Shown here piece after piece: positions 4,832 to 5,165 of a stretch of DNA of 5,165 nucleotides. The DNA comes from Brevundimonas sp. (GTDB taxonomy: Bacteria > Pseudomonadota > Alphaproteobacteria > Caulobacterales > Caulobacteraceae). Made by a program: the position numbers and the translations under genes. The stretch is taken from the NCBI GenBank assembly GCA_022712235.1, contig JALAGW010000137.1, positions 1-5,165 on the forward strand. The letters run 5' to 3'. Every line of letters begins with the position of its first letter. Within the stretch, counting starts at the first letter, position 1. Under the pieces are notes generated by a model. It did no database searches. It saw nothing but the letters and a program-made list of their open reading frames with translations, and was not told where the DNA came from.

Positions 4832-5165
4832 CCGAAGACCTGCCCGACGATTTCGCCGCCTCCCTGGACATCCTCGCCTCGGCGGCGAGCGAGATGCAGG
4901 ACCCGTGGTGGATCTTCGGCGGCGCGGCCATGGTGCTGTGGGGCCTGCGCGACTGGCGCGCCCCTGACATCGACATCATGTGCAGCCCCCGCGACGCGCG
5001 CCGCCTGATCGAGGCCCTGCACGGCCAGGTCACGCCTGACCCCGGCGAAGGCCTGTTCCGCTCGCAGGTCTTCGGCCAGATCCTGACCACGCCCGTGCCG
5101 CTGGACGTCATGGCGAACATGGACGTGCGGGCCGGCGGCGACTGGACGCCCGTCACCTTCTCGAC
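4828..5165 (+). CDS. Nucleotidyltransferase-fold protein, 3' end outside window
   Basis: The first 112 codons are visible and run off the right edge. WWIFGGAAMVLWGLRDW (27-43) followed by PDIDIMC (46-52) matches the start of the nucleotidyltransferase fold: a GG loop, then the metal-binding pair Asp47 and Asp49. VPLDVM (90-95) supplies a candidate third carboxylate, Asp93. The pattern resembles single-domain enzymes of the ANT(2'')/LinB or AbiEii-like groups, which move a nucleotide onto a small molecule, RNA or protein. Which group this one belongs to cannot be settled from a fragment. The start overlaps the queA stop (ATGA, 4828-4831), and AGGAAGGA (4818-4825) lies just upstream, so it is translated from the queA message, probably coupled. 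Codon use looks like that of queA, giving no sign of recent transfer. A role in tRNA modification, drug inactivation or toxin-antitoxin activity would be guesswork. Confidence 0.75.
   Translation, partial: MTEDLPDDFAASLDILASAASEMQDPWWIFGGAAMVLWGLRDWRAPDIDIMCSPRDARRLIEALHGQVTPDPGEGLFRSQVFGQILTTPVPLDVMANMDVRAGGDWTPVTFS

Noticed and set aside
4815..5156. Open frames on the - strand opposite the queA-coupled gene
   Set aside because: The + strand frame has the nucleotidyltransferase motifs, a ribosome binding site and the ATGA overlap; the reverse frames have none of these.

Overview
The window looks like ordinary chromosome from a GC-rich alphaproteobacterium, most likely in the Caulobacterales (Caulobacter/Brevundimonas type). 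The signs are strongly GC-biased third codon positions, a class I (archaeal-type) lysyl-tRNA synthetase, GC-rich palindromic intergenic elements of the CCGTCATCCCGG...CCGGAATGACGG kind, and several starts without a Shine-Dalgarno sequence. The family level is inferred from these signs and from protein style; no search was run.

Layout from left to right. (1) Positions 1-74 hold the last codons of an unidentified + strand gene. (2) Positions 75-267 hold a palindromic repeat (86-202) and a convincing intrinsic terminator (204-243) for the next gene. (3) On the - strand, 268-747 encodes a small exported protein with a glycine-zipper segment and an SH3b domain. (4) Positions 748-999 hold its ribosome binding site, a nested hairpin (845-876), a second copy of the palindromic repeat in the same orientation (886-994), and a hairpin directly behind the lysS stop codon. 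(5) On the - strand, class I lysS runs from 2670 down to 1000. (6) A short divergent spacer precedes a + strand GNAT acetyltransferase (2753-3178). (7) This gene converges on a - strand MaoC-type dehydratase (3633-3175), and the two share the stop tetramer CTAG. (8) A divergent spacer with a promoter-like sequence for the MaoC gene precedes queA (3740-4831). (9) A nucleotidyltransferase-fold gene overlaps the end of queA by ATGA and runs off the right edge.

Two genes serve tRNA: lysS charges tRNA-Lys, and queA makes epoxyqueuosine at wobble position 34. They are in different transcription units and show no direct functional link. The only clear operon-type coupling is queA with the nucleotidyltransferase-like gene, which is also the least explained protein here. 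I found no CRISPR array, RNA gene, transposase, phage gene or recognisable defence system. The points most worth a second look are the paired palindromic elements bracketing the SH3 gene, the queA-coupled nucleotidyltransferase-like gene, the overlapping stop codons, and the possibly leaderless starts of lysS, the GNAT gene and queA.
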